Source: Pseudomonadota bacterium
GTDB lineage: Bacteria; Pseudomonadota; Gammaproteobacteria; Burkholderiales; Burkholderiaceae_C
Length of the DNA stretch: 62,874 nucleotides
Assembly (NCBI GenBank): GCA_031119395.1
Contig: JAVHYA010000015.1
Span: 18,927 to 81,800 of the forward strand
Direction of reading: 5' to 3'
The notes below the pieces were generated by a model. It saw only the letters and a program-made list of their open reading frames with translations, searched no databases and was not told the DNA's origin. The position numbers and the translations under genes are program-made. Shown in pieces: positions 54,810-62,874 of this stretch; the first letter of the stretch is position 1, and each line of letters begins with the position of its first letter.

Positions 54810-55811
54810 ATGAGCTTCTTCGCCATCCTGTGCGCGTTGTTGATCGAGCAGGTGCGTCCGCTCGCGCATCACAACCCCGTGTATGGCGCCGTGCTGGCCT
54901 GGACGCGCTGGACCAGTCGCAATTTCGATGCCGGCAAGCCGCACCACGGCTGGGTGGCCTGGGCGCTGGCGGTCGGCGTGCCCACGCTGCTGGCCCTGGG
55001 CATCCACTGGCTGCTGCTGCTCACCCTGCCGCTGCCCTTCGCGGTGCTGTGGAGCATCGCGGTGCTCTACGTCACGCTGGGCTTCCGCCAGTTCAGCCAC
55101 CACTTCACCGGCATCCGCGACGCGCTGGACATCGGCGACGAAGCCCTCGCGCGCTCGCTGCTCGCGCACTGGAAGCGCGTCGACGCGGCCGACCTGCCGC
55201 GCAGCGAGATCGTGCGCCACGTCATCGAATACTCGGTGATCGCCGCGCATCGCCACGTGTTCGGCGTGCTGGCCTGGTTTTCGGTGCTGGCGGCCCTGGG
55301 CCTGGGCCCCGCGGGTGCGGTGTTCTACCGCATGAGCGAGTTCGTGGCGCGCTACTGGGCGCACAAGAACAACGCCTCCATCCAGCCCGCCAGCGTGTGG
55401 GTGCAGGAGGCCGCCGACCGCGCCTGGGCCACCATCGACTGGCTGCCCGCACGCATCACCGCGCTGGGCTTTGCGGTGGTCGGCAGCTTCGAAGAGGCGA
55501 TCGACTGCTGGCGCAACGACGCGCGGCGCTTTCCCGACCCGAACGACGGCGTCATCCTCGCCGCCACCTCGGGCGCGCTCAACGTGCGCCTGGGCGGCGG
55601 GCAACTGCGTGCCATCGCCGTGCCCGACGCGCTGCCGCATGCGCAGGCCGGCGATCCGGTCAGCGGCATGGCGGTGCTCGACAGCGGCAGCACGCCGGGC
55701 CGCGAGCCGGAACCCGGCCATCTGCGCAGCGTGGTCGGCCTGGTGTGGCGCTCGGTCGTGATGTGGATGGTGCTGCTGGCCCTGCTGACGCTGGCGCGTC
55801 TGCTGGGCTGA
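54810..55811 (+). CDS. CobD/CbiB-family membrane protein
   Basis: A 333-residue inner-membrane protein with about five helices: MSFFAILCALLIEQVRPL, AWALAVGVPTLLALGIHWLLLL, LWSIAVLYVTLGFRQFSHHFTGIRDAL. HVFGVLAWFSVLAALGLGPAGAVFYRMSEFVARYW is typical of CobD/CbiB/AmpE-like proteins. True CbiB makes adenosylcobinamide in cobalamin synthesis; in Comamonadaceae this copy usually stands alone outside cob operons, and no cob genes are seen here, so a cobalamin role is doubtful. It is followed by hisC after 70 bases. Confidence 0.85.
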   Translation: MSFFAILCALLIEQVRPLAHHNPVYGAVLAWTRWTSRNFDAGKPHHGWVAWALAVGVPTLLALGIHWLLLLTLPLPFAVLWSIAVLYVTLGFRQFSHHFTGIRDALDIGDEALARSLLAHWKRVDAADLPRSEIVRHVIEYSVIAAHRHVFGVLAWFSVLAALGLGPAGAVFYRMSEFVARYWAHKNNASIQPASVWVQEAADRAWATIDWLPARITALGFAVVGSFEEAIDCWRNDARRFPDPNDGVILAATSGALNVRLGGGQLRAIAVPDALPHAQAGDPVSGMAVLDSGSTPGREPEPGHLRSVVGLVWRSVVMWMVLLALLTLARLLG

Positions 55812-55823
55812 ATCTCCATCAAG

Positions 55824-55881
55824 CCAAACCGGCCGCCGGCGCCCGCGAAAAGACGGGCGCCAGCAGCCACGAATCCATAGC
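55824..55881 (+). repeat. Family A palindromic repeat, degenerate copy 8
   Basis: AAACCGGCCGCCGGCGCCCG, a GCGCCCG/CGGGCGC dyad, then CCAGCAGCCACGAATCCATAGC directly before the hisC ATG. The AGCAGC-x-A and ATAGCA parts match the family; the hairpin at the right end is weakened. Confidence 0.6.
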
Positions 55882-56967
55882 ATGACGACGCCGATCCCCT
55901 CGTTCTGGAGCCCGCGCATCGCGGCCCTCGAGCCCTACGTGCCGGGCGAGCAGCCGCGCATTCCGGGACTCGTGAAGCTCAACACCAACGAGAACCCCTG
56001 CCCACCCTCGCCGCGCGCGCTGCAGGCCATCGCGCGCGCCGCGCAGGAGGGGCTGGAGCGCTATCCCGACCCGGCGTCCACCGCGTTGCGCGAGGCCATC
56101 GCCCGCCGGCACGGCCTGCAGCCGGGCGAGGTCTTCGTCGGCAACGGCTCCGACGAGGTGCTCGCGCACGCGTTCTTCGCCTTCTTCCAGCAGCCGGGCC
56201 AGGCCCTGCTGTTCGCCGACGTGACCTACAGCTTCTACAAGGTCTACGCGCAGCTCTACGGCATCGAGGCCGCGCTGATGCCGGTCGACGAGGGCCTGGG
56301 CATCGACGTCGACGCGCTGGCGGCGCGTGCGGCGCAAGGCTGCGCGGGCATCGTCGTCGCCAACCCGAATGCGCCGACCGGCATCGGCCTGCCGCTCGCC
56401 GCCATCGAGCGGCTGCTGGCCGCGGCGCCGCAACGCGTGGTGCTGGTCGACGAGGCGTACGTGGATTTCGGCGGCGAGAGCGCCGTGCCGTTGATCGCGC
56501 GCCATCCCAACCTGCTGGTGGTGCACACGCTGTCCAAGTCCCGCTCGCTGGCCGGCCTGCGCGTCGGCTATGCGATGGGGCAGGCGCCGCTGGTCGAGGC
56601 GCTCGACCGGGTGAAGAACAGCTTCAACTCCTATCCGCTCGACCGCTTGGCCGAGGCCGGCGCCATCGGTGCGCTGGAGGACGAGGCCTACTTCGAGCGC
56701 ACCCGCCGCGACGTCATGGACACGCGCGAGGGCCTGGCGCTGCAACTGGAAGACCTCGGCTTCGAGGTGCTGCCCTCGCAGGCCAACTTCGTGTTCGCAC
56801 GCCATGCGCAACACGATGCCGGCGAGCTGGCGGCCGCGTTGCGCGCGCGTGCCGTGCTCGTGCGGCATTTCCGCCAGCCGCGCATCGACGCATGGCTGCG
56901 CATCAGCATCGGCACGCGGGACCAGTGCGGGCTGCTGGTGCAGCGGCTGCAGGAGATCCTCGCGTAG
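55882..56967 (+). CDS. hisC: Histidinol-phosphate aminotransferase
   Basis: A 361-residue class I/II PLP aminotransferase of histidine biosynthesis. Blocks: LVKLNTNENPCPPSPRALQAI, VFVGNGSDEVLAHAFFAFF, ANPNAPTGIGLPLAAIERLL, VLVDEAYVDFGGES and the PLP-lysine loop VVHTLSKSRSLAGLRVGYAMG, then SQANFVFARH and VRHFRQPRIDAWLRISIGT. It is a lone hisC outside a his operon, common in this group, which often carries a second copy elsewhere. Start ATG lies at the end of a family A repeat and has no ribosome site. Confidence 0.94.
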   Translation: MTTPIPSFWSPRIAALEPYVPGEQPRIPGLVKLNTNENPCPPSPRALQAIARAAQEGLERYPDPASTALREAIARRHGLQPGEVFVGNGSDEVLAHAFFAFFQQPGQALLFADVTYSFYKVYAQLYGIEAALMPVDEGLGIDVDALAARAAQGCAGIVVANPNAPTGIGLPLAAIERLLAAAPQRVVLVDEAYVDFGGESAVPLIARHPNLLVVHTLSKSRSLAGLRVGYAMGQAPLVEALDRVKNSFNSYPLDRLAEAGAIGALEDEAYFERTRRDVMDTREGLALQLEDLGFEVLPSQANFVFARHAQHDAGELAAALRARAVLVRHFRQPRIDAWLRISIGTRDQCGLLVQRLQEILA

Positions 56968-56978
56968 CGCTCGGTACC

Positions 56979-57938
56979 TCAGTACTTGGGCGCGCTCAGT
57001 TCGGCGAACAGGTCGCTATAGATCTTGTAGCGCGTCGCGCTGATCTGGCCTGCGTTGGCGGCCGATTCGACCTGTGAAATCACGCCGCAGCCCGGTTCGT
57101 GCAGGTGGGTGCAGTTGTAGAACCTGCACTCGCCCGCGTGGGCCGCGATGTCGGGCATCAGCGCGGCAAGCTGCATCGGCTCGATGTGGTGCAGGCCGAA
57201 CTCCTGGAACCCCGGCGAGTCGATGAGTGCGGTCTGCCGCTCAGCGTCGACCCAGTACCAGGTGGTGGTCGTCGTCGTGTGCTTGCCCGAGTTGAGCGCC
57301 TGCGAGATCTCGCCCGTCAGCGCGGTGGCGCCGGGAACGAGCAGGTTGATCAGCGTGCTCTTGCCCGCGCCCGAGGGGCCGAGCACCAGCGTGGTCTTGC
57401 CGGCGAGCTGGTGCATCAGCGCCTCGCGGTCGACCTCGCCCGACGCCGTGAGGGACAGCGGCAGCACGCCGTAGTGCATGTGCCGGTAGGGCGCCAGGCG
57501 CGCCCACGCGCGCGCGAATGGCTCGACCAGGTCGCTCTTGTTGAGCGCGATGACGGGGCGGATGCGTTCGGCCTCGGCCGCGATCAGCGCGCGTGCCAGC
57601 TGGTGCTCCGAAAACTCGGGCTCGGCCGCCACGAGGATCAGCACCTGGTCGAGGTTGGCCGCGAAGGACTTGGTGCGGATCTCGTCCTGCCGGTAGAACA
57701 GGTTGCGCCGCTCCAGCACGCGCTCGATCGTGCCTTCGTCCTCGCTGGCCTGCCATTGCACGCGGTCGCCGACCACGGCCTGGCTCTTCTTGCCGCGCGG
57801 GTGGCAGATGCGGCGTTCGCCGTCGGGCGTCTCCACCACGCAGTGCCGGCCGTGGCTGCCGACGACCAGGCCGTCCTGGAGCGTCGCACCGCCGGGGGTG
57901 GGGCCGGCGCTGCGCCCCCGCTGCCTGGACGAAGCCAT
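56979..57938 (-). CDS. rsgA: Ribosome small-subunit GTPase RsgA
   Basis: A 319-residue circularly permuted GTPase acting in late 30S maturation. The OB-fold (TLQDGLVVGSHGRHCVVETPDGE) comes first, then G4 ALNKSDL (131-137), G1 GPSGAGKSTLINLL (187-200), the switch KHTTTTTT and G3 DSPGF. The C-terminal zinc finger reads ECRFYNCTHLHEPGCGV. Complete. Overlap-free operon with the upstream pterin dehydratase gene (7 bases) and the M48 protease. Confidence 0.96.
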   Translation of the reverse strand: MASSRQRGRSAGPTPGGATLQDGLVVGSHGRHCVVETPDGERRICHPRGKKSQAVVGDRVQWQASEDEGTIERVLERRNLFYRQDEIRTKSFAANLDQVLILVAAEPEFSEHQLARALIAAEAERIRPVIALNKSDLVEPFARAWARLAPYRHMHYGVLPLSLTASGEVDREALMHQLAGKTTLVLGPSGAGKSTLINLLVPGATALTGEISQALNSGKHTTTTTTWYWVDAERQTALIDSPGFQEFGLHHIEPMQLAALMPDIAAHAGECRFYNCTHLHEPGCGVISQVESAANAGQISATRYKIYSDLFAELSAPKY

Positions 57939-57945
57939 GTGCGAA

Positions 57946-58302
57946 TCAGCCGCTGCTGGGCTCGCCCAGCAGCGCGTCGGCCTGCCGGGCGCAGTCGAGG
58001 TCGGTGGCCGAGATGCCGCCGACGTCGTGCGTGTTGAAGCGGACCACGCAGCGGTTGTAGTGCACCGACAGGTCGGGATGGTGGTCCTGCCGGTGCGCGA
58101 CCATGGCCAGCGCATTCACGAAGGCGATGGTCTCGAAGTAGTTCGCGAAGGTGTAGGTCTTCTCGATCGCGACATCGGCGCCGTCGCCCGCGAGCTTCCA
58201 GCCCGACAGGCGCGCAAGGCCGCTCACGATGTCGCTCGGCCCCAGCGCCTTGCGGGGTGGCGCGGACTTCCAGTCGGTGATGGTCAGCATGCTGTGGCTC
58301 AT
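57946..58302 (-). CDS. phhB: 4a-hydroxytetrahydrobiopterin dehydratase
   Basis: A 118-residue pterin-4a-carbinolamine dehydratase. The active-site block HRQDHHPDLSVHYNRCVVRFNTHDVGGISATDLDCAR shows the conserved His-His-Pro and the downstream His. FANYFETIAFVNALAMVA is the helix preceding it. It recycles the pterin cofactor of aromatic amino-acid hydroxylases; no phhA is in the window. Operon M48 protease-phhB-rsgA. Confidence 0.92.
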   Translation of the reverse strand: MSHSMLTITDWKSAPPRKALGPSDIVSGLARLSGWKLAGDGADVAIEKTYTFANYFETIAFVNALAMVAHRQDHHPDLSVHYNRCVVRFNTHDVGGISATDLDCARQADALLGEPSSG

Positions 58303-58317
58303 GGTCGGGCTCTCCGT

Positions 58318-59589
58318 TCAGGCGGCCGCGGGGCCGGCGCCCATGCGGGCCAGCCGTTCGGACGCGGGGGGGTGCGAGTAGTAGAACTTGACGAAGACCG
58401 GGTCGGGCGTGAGCGTCGACGCGTTGTCCTGGTAGAGCTTGAGCAGCGCGGCGGACAGGTCCCGCCCGCTGGTCTGCGCGACGGCATAGGCGTCGGCCTC
58501 GAACTCGTCGCGGCGCGACAGCCGGGCCAGCAGCGGCGACACGAACACGGTGAACACCGGCACGGCCAGCATGAAGAGCAGCAGCGCCAACGCATCGTTC
58601 GGCCCCGTCATGTTCGGCTGCACGCCCAGGCCGGTGTAGAACCAGGTGTGGCGCGAAACCCAGCCGAGCACGGCGAAGGCGGCCAGGCTCAGCGTGAACA
58701 TCGTCGCCATGCGCTTGACGATGTGGCGGTGCTTGAAATGGCCGAGCTCGTGCGCGAGCACGGCCTCCACTTCGCCCGCGCTGAGCTGCTTGAGCAGCGT
58801 GTCGAAGAACACCACGCGCTTGTTGCGGCCGAAGCCGGTGAAGTAGGCGTTGGCATGCGCGCTGCGGCGGCTGCCGTCCATCACGAACAGGCCCTTGGCC
58901 GCGAAGCCGCAGCGCGCCATGAGCGCGTTCACGCGCTGCTTGAGGGTCAGGTCCTCGAGCGGCTCGAACTTGTTGAACAGCGGTGCGATCCAGGTCGGCA
59001 GGATGAACTGCAGCAGCAGCATCCAGGCCGTGAGCGCGGCCCAGGCCCAGAGCCACCAGCTGTCGCCGGCCCGGCCCATCAGCCAGAGCACGAGCGCGGC
59101 CAGCGGCAGACCGATGACGGCGCCCAGCAGCGTGCCCTTGACGGCATCGGCCAGCCACAGCTTCCAGGTCATCTTGTTGAAGCCGTAACGCTGCTCCAGG
59201 CGGAAGGTCTGCCACAGCGTGAAGGGCAGGTCGAGCAGCCCGCCGATGAGGCTGAAGGCGACCAGCAGGGCGAGCTGCTGCAGCATGCCGCTGCCCATCC
59301 AGGCCAGCAGGGCCTTGTTGAGCAGGTCGAGGCCGCCGAGCAGCGTCCAGCCGAGCAGCACCGCGGCGCCCCAGGCCAGTTCCAGCACGCCGAAGCGCGC
59401 CTTGGCGATGGTGTAGTCGGCGGCCTTCTGGTGCGCCGCGAGGCTGATGGTCTGCGCGAAGGCGGCAGGCACGCGGTCACGGTGCCGCGCCACGTGGCGC
59501 ACCTGGCGCGTGGCCAGCCAGAACTTCACGACGAGGCCCAGCACGAGCGCGGCCGAGAAGGCGAGGGTGAAGGCGAGGGAGGCGGACAT
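58318..59589 (-). CDS. M48 family (Ste24-like) zinc metalloprotease
   Basis: A 423-residue membrane protease related to CAAX prenyl protease 1/Ste24. About seven helices, with the zinc motif HELGH at residues 280-284 ([14 protein letters not shown]) and the third ligand Glu in [12 protein letters not shown]. The [24 protein letters not shown] and [24 protein letters not shown] segments are typical. In bacteria it probably removes damaged membrane proteins; no prenylation is implied. First gene of the leftward operon with phhB and rsgA. Divergent from orn. Confidence 0.94.
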   Translation of the reverse strand: MSASLAFTLAFSAALVLGLVVKFWLATRQVRHVARHRDRVPAAFAQTISLAAHQKAADYTIAKARFGVLELAWGAAVLLGWTLLGGLDLLNKALLAWMGSGMLQQLALLVAFSLIGGLLDLPFTLWQTFRLEQRYGFNKMTWKLWLADAVKGTLLGAVIGLPLAALVLWLMGRAGDSWWLWAWAALTAWMLLLQFILPTWIAPLFNKFEPLEDLTLKQRVNALMARCGFAAKGLFVMDGSRRSAHANAYFTGFGRNKRVVFFDTLLKQLSAGEVEAVLAHELGHFKHRHIVKRMATMFTLSLAAFAVLGWVSRHTWFYTGLGVQPNMTGPNDALALLLFMLAVPVFTVFVSPLLARLSRRDEFEADAYAVAQTSGRDLSAALLKLYQDNASTLTPDPVFVKFYYSHPPASERLARMGAGPAAA

Positions 59590-59674
59590 TCGTGGGCGGT
59601 CGGGGAAGGGCGGAAGTGTAGTTCCGGCCCCCGGCCGCGGCGCCGGCCGGCCCCGCGCCCCGCAAGGCCTCGTG

Positions 59675-59680
59675 GACAAT
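59675..59680 (+). promoter_or_regulatory. -10-like element directly before orn
   Basis: GACAAT ends six bases before the orn ATG (59687). A start 7 bases downstream would coincide with the A of the ATG; no ribosome site is visible between them. Confidence 0.45.
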
Positions 59681-59686
59681 GGCCGC

Positions 59687-60289
59687 ATGTCCGAGTCCAC
59701 CGCTTCCGAACCGATCCCCGCCACCCCGATCCCCGAGCTGCGCAAGAGCGACCAGAACCTGGTCTGGCTCGACTGCGAGATGAGCGGGCTGGACCCGGAG
59801 AAGGAGCGGCTGCTCGAGATCGCCGTCGTCGTCACCGGCCCCGACCTCACGCCGCGCATCGACGGCCCGGTGCTCGTGATCCATCAGGGCGATGCGCTGC
59901 TCGACGCCATGGACGCCTGGAACAAGGGCACCCACGGCCGCAGCGGCCTGATCGACAAGGTGAAAGCCTCCACGCTCGACGAGGCGACGGCCGAGCAGCA
60001 GCTGATCGACTTCATCTCGCGCTACGTGCCGAAGAACGGCTCGCCCATGTGCGGCAACACCATCGGCCAGGACCGGCGCTTCCTCGTCAAGTACATGCCG
60101 AAGCTGGAAGCCTTCTTCCACTACCGCAACCTCGACGTCAGCACGCTCAAGGAACTGGCCAAGCGCTGGAAGCCCGCCGCCTACAGCGCCTTCAAGAAGC
60201 AGCAGGCCCACACGGCTCTGGCCGACGTGCACGAGTCCATCGAGGAGCTGGCGCACTACCGAGACACCTTCCTGCGCCTGCAGGATTAG
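59687..60289 (+). CDS. orn: Oligoribonuclease
   Basis: A 200-residue DEDDh 3'-5' exonuclease that degrades short RNAs and pGpG. The active-site residues are in [22 protein letters not shown] (Asp, Glu), [38 protein letters not shown] (Asp) and [18 protein letters not shown] (His, Asp). A ~17-residue Pro/Thr-rich N-terminus precedes the domain. Usually essential; it probably starts from a leaderless transcript. Confidence 0.95.
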   Translation: MSESTASEPIPATPIPELRKSDQNLVWLDCEMSGLDPEKERLLEIAVVVTGPDLTPRIDGPVLVIHQGDALLDAMDAWNKGTHGRSGLIDKVKASTLDEATAEQQLIDFISRYVPKNGSPMCGNTIGQDRRFLVKYMPKLEAFFHYRNLDVSTLKELAKRWKPAAYSAFKKQQAHTALADVHESIEELAHYRDTFLRLQD

Positions 60290-60301
60290 GTAAAAACCCC
60301 G

Positions 60302-60552
60302 ACCCGTGTCATAATCGTGGGCTTGCCTGAGGGCGCCAACGTGTTTGGCAGTGCTTTTCAGGCGTGATCCTGCATCTCCCTTCTCGCACATCGGCTGGCC
60401 GTCGGGCGCCCCTCCAGGGCGCCGTCTGAACGGCAGAGGAAAGCCAAGACGGCACTGCCGCCGTCTCATGTCGTTGGATGGTTGATGTTTTTTGACCCTC
60501 CAACGCGCGCATCCGCCTCGGGTGCGTTGCGTGCGAAAAATTGAGTTCTCTC
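60302..60552 (+). promoter_or_regulatory. Promoter and long structured leader of the DEAD-box helicase gene
   Basis: A -10-like CATAAT lies at 60309-60314, giving a ~230-base untranslated leader. It contains dyads such as GCCTGA...TCAGGC around 60325-60364, GGCGCC..GGGCGCC near 60407-60423, and TTGGATGGTT/GACCCTCCAA with a GATGTTTTTT loop at 60474-60506. Long leaders are common for cold-inducible RNA helicases; this one is unannotated to my knowledge. Confidence 0.5.
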
Positions 60553-62352
60553 ATGACCGACTCCCTGCAAGACGTGCAGGGCGCTGCTGCGCCTGCGTCC
60601 CTTTCCAACGAAGTTTTCAACGAATCCTTCACGCCCGTCGTGCCTGCCACGCCGGACACCGGCGCGCCCCAGGCGCCCGTCCAGGCCGACGCGCAAGCGT
60701 TTGCCGAACTGGGCCTGGCGCCCGAGCTCGTCGCCGCCGTGCGCGACCTCGGCTACACCGAGCCCACCGCCGTGCAGCACAAGGCCATTCCCCTGGCCAT
60801 GGGCGACGCCAACACCGCCATGGTCGACCTGATGGTGTCGAGCCAGACCGGCAGCGGCAAGACCGCGGCCTTCCTGCTGCCCGTGCTGCACACCCTGCTG
60901 GCCCAGCAGAACGCAGCGCACGCCCAGGCCGAAGCCGACTTCGCCCGCCAGTGCGCCGAGGCCGCCGAGCGCGGCGAGCCCGCGCCCAAGCGCCCGCGTC
61001 GCCAGAATCCGACCAACCCGCGCCAGTTCAAGGCCGCGACCCCCGGCGCGCTCGTGCTGTGCCCCACGCGCGAGCTCGCGCAGCAGGTCGCGCACGACGC
61101 CATCGGCCTGGTGCAGCACTGCCGCGGCCTGCGCATCGCCAACGTGGTGGGCGGCATGCCCTACCAGCTGCAGATCGCGCGCCTGCAGAACGCCAACCTC
61201 GTCGTCGCCACGCCGGGCCGCCTGCTCGACCTGCAGCGCTCGATGCAGATCAAGCTCGACCAGGTGCAGTTCCTCGTCGTCGACGAGGCCGACCGCATGC
61301 TCGACCTCGGCTTTGCCGACGACCTGGCCGAGATCAACCAGCTGACCATCCAGCGCAAGCAGACCATGATGTTCAGCGCCACCTTCGCGCCGCGCATCCA
61401 GCAACTGGCTGCCCGCGTGATGCGCGAGCCGCGCAAGCTGCAGATCGACTCGCCGCAGGAAAAGCACGCCAACATCAAGCAGATCCTGCACTGGGCCGAC
61501 CACTTCGACCACAAGCGCGCGCTGCTCGACCACTGGCTGCGCGACTCGTCGATCCAGCAGGCCATCGTCTTCGCCAGCACGCAGGTCGAATGCGACGGCC
61601 TGGCCAACGACCTGCAGCAGGCCGGCTTCTCGGCCGTGGCGCTGCACGGTGCACTGAGCCAGGGCCTGCGCAACCGCCGCCTCATGGCGCTGCGCAACGG
61701 CCAGGTGCAGATCCTCGTGGCCACCGACGTCGCCGCCCGCGGCATCGACGTGCCCAGCATCAGCCACGTCTTCAACTTCGGCCTGCCGATGAAGGCCGAG
61801 GACTACACCCACCGCATCGGCCGCACCGGCCGGGCGGGCCGCGACGGCATCGCCGTCACCTTTGCCGAGTTCCGCGACCAGCGCCGCGTGTTCGACATCG
61901 AGGCCTTCACCCGCCAGCAGTTCAACGCCGAGATGATCCCCGGCATGGAACCCACGCGCCGTGCGCCCACCGCCCAGCCGCCGCGCGGCTTCGGTGGCGG
62001 CAAGGGCCGCGGCCGGCCGGGCGAGGGCGGTGGTGCCCGCGGTCCGCGTCGTGACCACGGCGGTTTCCATGGCGGCCGTGCGCCGGGTTGGGGCGAGGCC
62101 GCAGCGCCGTCGCACCCGCGCAGCCATGCGCGCGACGGTTTCCAAGGCAAACCGGCCCATCACGCAGACGGGGCGGGCGCGAAGCGCTATCAGAAAGATA
62201 GCGGTGCGTTTGCCGGCCAAGGCAAGAGCGCCGGTGCCACGCGCACCTGGTCGCCCGATCGCGACGCACGCGGTGGCTTCGGCGGCAAGGGTGGCGGCAA
62301 GCCGGCCGGGCGCCCGCAAGGCGGCCGGGTTTTCGTGCCGCGCGATCGCTGA
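60553..62352 (+). CDS. RhlE-type DEAD-box RNA helicase
   Basis: A 599-residue ATP-dependent RNA helicase. Motifs: Q motif FAELGLAPELVAAVRDLGYTEPTAVQ, motif I SSQTGSGKTAAF, Ia PTRELAQQV, II VVDEADRML (DEAD), III SATFA, V ATDVAARGID and VI HRIGRTGRAGR. Compared with E. coli RhlE there is a ~45-residue Gln/Ala/Glu-rich insert after motif I (QQNAAHAQAEADFARQCAEAA), charged and probably looped out. The C-terminal ~150 residues are Gly/Arg-rich, an RNA-binding tail. The ATG at 60553 is taken; an in-frame TTG 12 bases upstream is possible. Likely cold-inducible, with a long leader. Confidence 0.94.
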   Translation: MTDSLQDVQGAAAPASLSNEVFNESFTPVVPATPDTGAPQAPVQADAQAFAELGLAPELVAAVRDLGYTEPTAVQHKAIPLAMGDANTAMVDLMVSSQTGSGKTAAFLLPVLHTLLAQQNAAHAQAEADFARQCAEAAERGEPAPKRPRRQNPTNPRQFKAATPGALVLCPTRELAQQVAHDAIGLVQHCRGLRIANVVGGMPYQLQIARLQNANLVVATPGRLLDLQRSMQIKLDQVQFLVVDEADRMLDLGFADDLAEINQLTIQRKQTMMFSATFAPRIQQLAARVMREPRKLQIDSPQEKHANIKQILHWADHFDHKRALLDHWLRDSSIQQAIVFASTQVECDGLANDLQQAGFSAVALHGALSQGLRNRRLMALRNGQVQILVATDVAARGIDVPSISHVFNFGLPMKAEDYTHRIGRTGRAGRDGIAVTFAEFRDQRRVFDIEAFTRQQFNAEMIPGMEPTRRAPTAQPPRGFGGGKGRGRPGEGGGARGPRRDHGGFHGGRAPGWGEAAAPSHPRSHARDGFQGKPAHHADGAGAKRYQKDSGAFAGQGKSAGATRTWSPDRDARGGFGGKGGGKPAGRPQGGRVFVPRDR

Positions 62353-62378
62353 GCGCGTCATCGCCAGACACAACGATG

Positions 62379-62407
62379 AAAGCGGCCCTTCGGGGTCGCT
62401 TTTTTTT
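62379..62407 (+). terminator. Intrinsic terminator after the helicase gene
   Basis: Stem AAAGCGGCCC (62379-62388), TTCG tetraloop, GGGTCGCTTT (62393-62402), followed by T to 62407. One mismatch/wobble in the stem. The next 150 bases hold nothing clear. Confidence 0.9.
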
Positions 62408-62561
62408 GCGTGCTCGCCGTCGCCTCCTGTCACGGGTCGGCCACGGCGTGCGACGCAGCGGCCCCGTGTCAGCCGATCACTTGCACGCGCACGCGAATTC
62501 CGCCGGTGGTTCGAGCCCGGTGCGGTGGCGATCCTTCGGGTCCTGACACAAGGAGATTGCT

Positions 62562-62747
62562 GTGAACCCGTCCTCGCCTGCCTCTGAACCCATCGTCGTG
62601 CCACGTTCCGTCGTGGACGTCACACGCGCGGAAGAAATCGCCTACTGGATGGCGACGCTCGGTGTGTCGGAAATGGATCTGCGTCGTGCCGTCGCTGCCA
62701 GTGGCGAAGCGGCGGGCGACGTGCGGGACTACCTCGGCGTCAAATGA
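62562..62747 (+). CDS. DUF3606 protein
   Basis: A 61-residue protein starting with GTG; AGGAG at 62551-62555 fixes the start. The core EEIAYWMATLGVSEMDLRRAVAASGEAAGDVRDYLG is the DUF3606 pattern (helix-turn-helix-like, Y/W-M-LG). Function unknown; such proteins are often stress- or stationary-phase-associated. Followed by a strong terminator. Confidence 0.85.
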   Translation: MNPSSPASEPIVVPRSVVDVTRAEEIAYWMATLGVSEMDLRRAVAASGEAAGDVRDYLGVK

Positions 62748-62788
62748 GCGTCGGCGCGGCCGACTCCTGATCAGAGGCCGAAAAAGAA

Positions 62789-62826
62789 AAATGCCCCGCA
62801 TGCGGACATGCGGGGCATTTCGTGTT
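62789..62826. terminator. Bidirectional terminator between the DUF3606 gene and tRNA-Lys
   Basis: Perfect 14-base stem AAATGCCCCGCATG (62789-62802) and CATGCGGGGCATTT (62807-62820), four-base loop; an A-run precedes and T's follow. It can serve the DUF3606 gene and the tRNA on the other strand. Confidence 0.93.
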
Positions 62827-62827
62827 T

Positions 62828-62874
62828 TGGTGGGCCCTGAGTGACTCGAACACTCGACCTACGGATTAAGAGTC
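62828..62874 (-). tRNA. tRNA-Lys(CUU), 3' part only
   Basis: Read on the minus strand from the window edge: GACTCTTAATC gives an anticodon loop CTCTTAA with anticodon CUU (Lys). This is followed by a variable loop, the T arm GAGTG-TTCGAGT-CACTC, acceptor strand AGGGCCC, discriminator A and an encoded CCA. The D arm and 5' acceptor strand lie outside the window. Confidence 0.93.

Noticed and set aside
54810-55811. Cobalamin biosynthesis role for the CobD/CbiB-like gene
   Set aside because: No other cob/cbi gene is in the window and the gene stands alone, so the pathway assignment cannot be supported.

Overview
The window is high-GC DNA from a betaproteobacterium of the order Burkholderiales, most likely family Comamonadaceae (Variovorax/Acidovorax/Xenophilus-like). 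The reasons are the gene orders rpsP-rimM-trmD-rplS, DUF3579-rpsT-murJ-sirB1 and AI-2E transporter-purM-hda-pcnB-folK, and dispersed palindromic repeats of the kind known from that family. This is inference from gene content; no marker comparison was run. Nothing marks the window as a prophage or plasmid: there is no integrase, transposase or CRISPR array, and the only RNA gene seen is a tRNA-Lys(CUU) cut by the right edge.

Layout, left to right. 1-10.2 kb: tail of a YdeP-like molybdopterin oxidoreductase and a small winged-helix protein, a FadE-like acyl-CoA dehydrogenase, an XRE/MmyB-like regulator divergent from a small membrane protein, aconitase acnA, and a leftward operon of PAP2 phosphatase, response regulator and sensor kinase. 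10.4-17.3 kb: an iron region, efeU-efeO-efeB plus a second imelysin gene (efeM), then feoA-feoB and a Cys-rich FeoB-associated membrane peptide, with a Fur-box-like site before each unit. 17.4-26.3 kb: an FAD monooxygenase, a SUKH-ankyrin protein, the kynurenine operon kynB-kynU-(small secreted protein)-kynA, a YkgJ protein and a carotenoid oxygenase/DUF2141 pair. 26.1-32.6 kb: argF and argD separated by a LysR/OYE/aldo-keto reductase module, then DUF3579 and rpsT. 32.8-38.3 kb: murJ, sirB1-like, VOC protein, YccS-like FUSC transporter.

38.5-44.4 kb holds the least explained genes: a leftward operon of isochorismatase-like hydrolase, DUF1272 zinc protein, DJ-1/PfpI protein and GlxA-type regulator; and a tightly coupled pair of a radical SAM enzyme and a DNA-methyltransferase-like protein whose C-terminus resembles a nucleotidyltransferase. 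This pair is my best candidate for an undescribed system. 44.5-62.9 kb is conserved housekeeping: purM, hda, pcnB, folK, DUF47/pit phosphate uptake, the S16-L19 operon, NUDIX hydrolase, CobD/CbiB-like protein, hisC, rsgA, a pterin dehydratase, an M48 protease, orn, a DEAD-box RNA helicase with a long leader, and a DUF3606 protein.

Between genes there are several repeat families: family A (eight copies of a ~55-bp imperfect palindrome, AGCAGCTAT...GTAGCA type), family B (two ~110-bp copies, upstream of murJ and of the CobD/CbiB gene), a long inverted repeat between kynB and kynU, and a TTCGACA/CTCAGCCCGAACGG-type repeat near 38.4 kb. Several genes (murJ, sirB1-like, CobD/CbiB-like, orn) have a -10-like hexamer 5-8 bases before the start codon, suggesting leaderless mRNAs.
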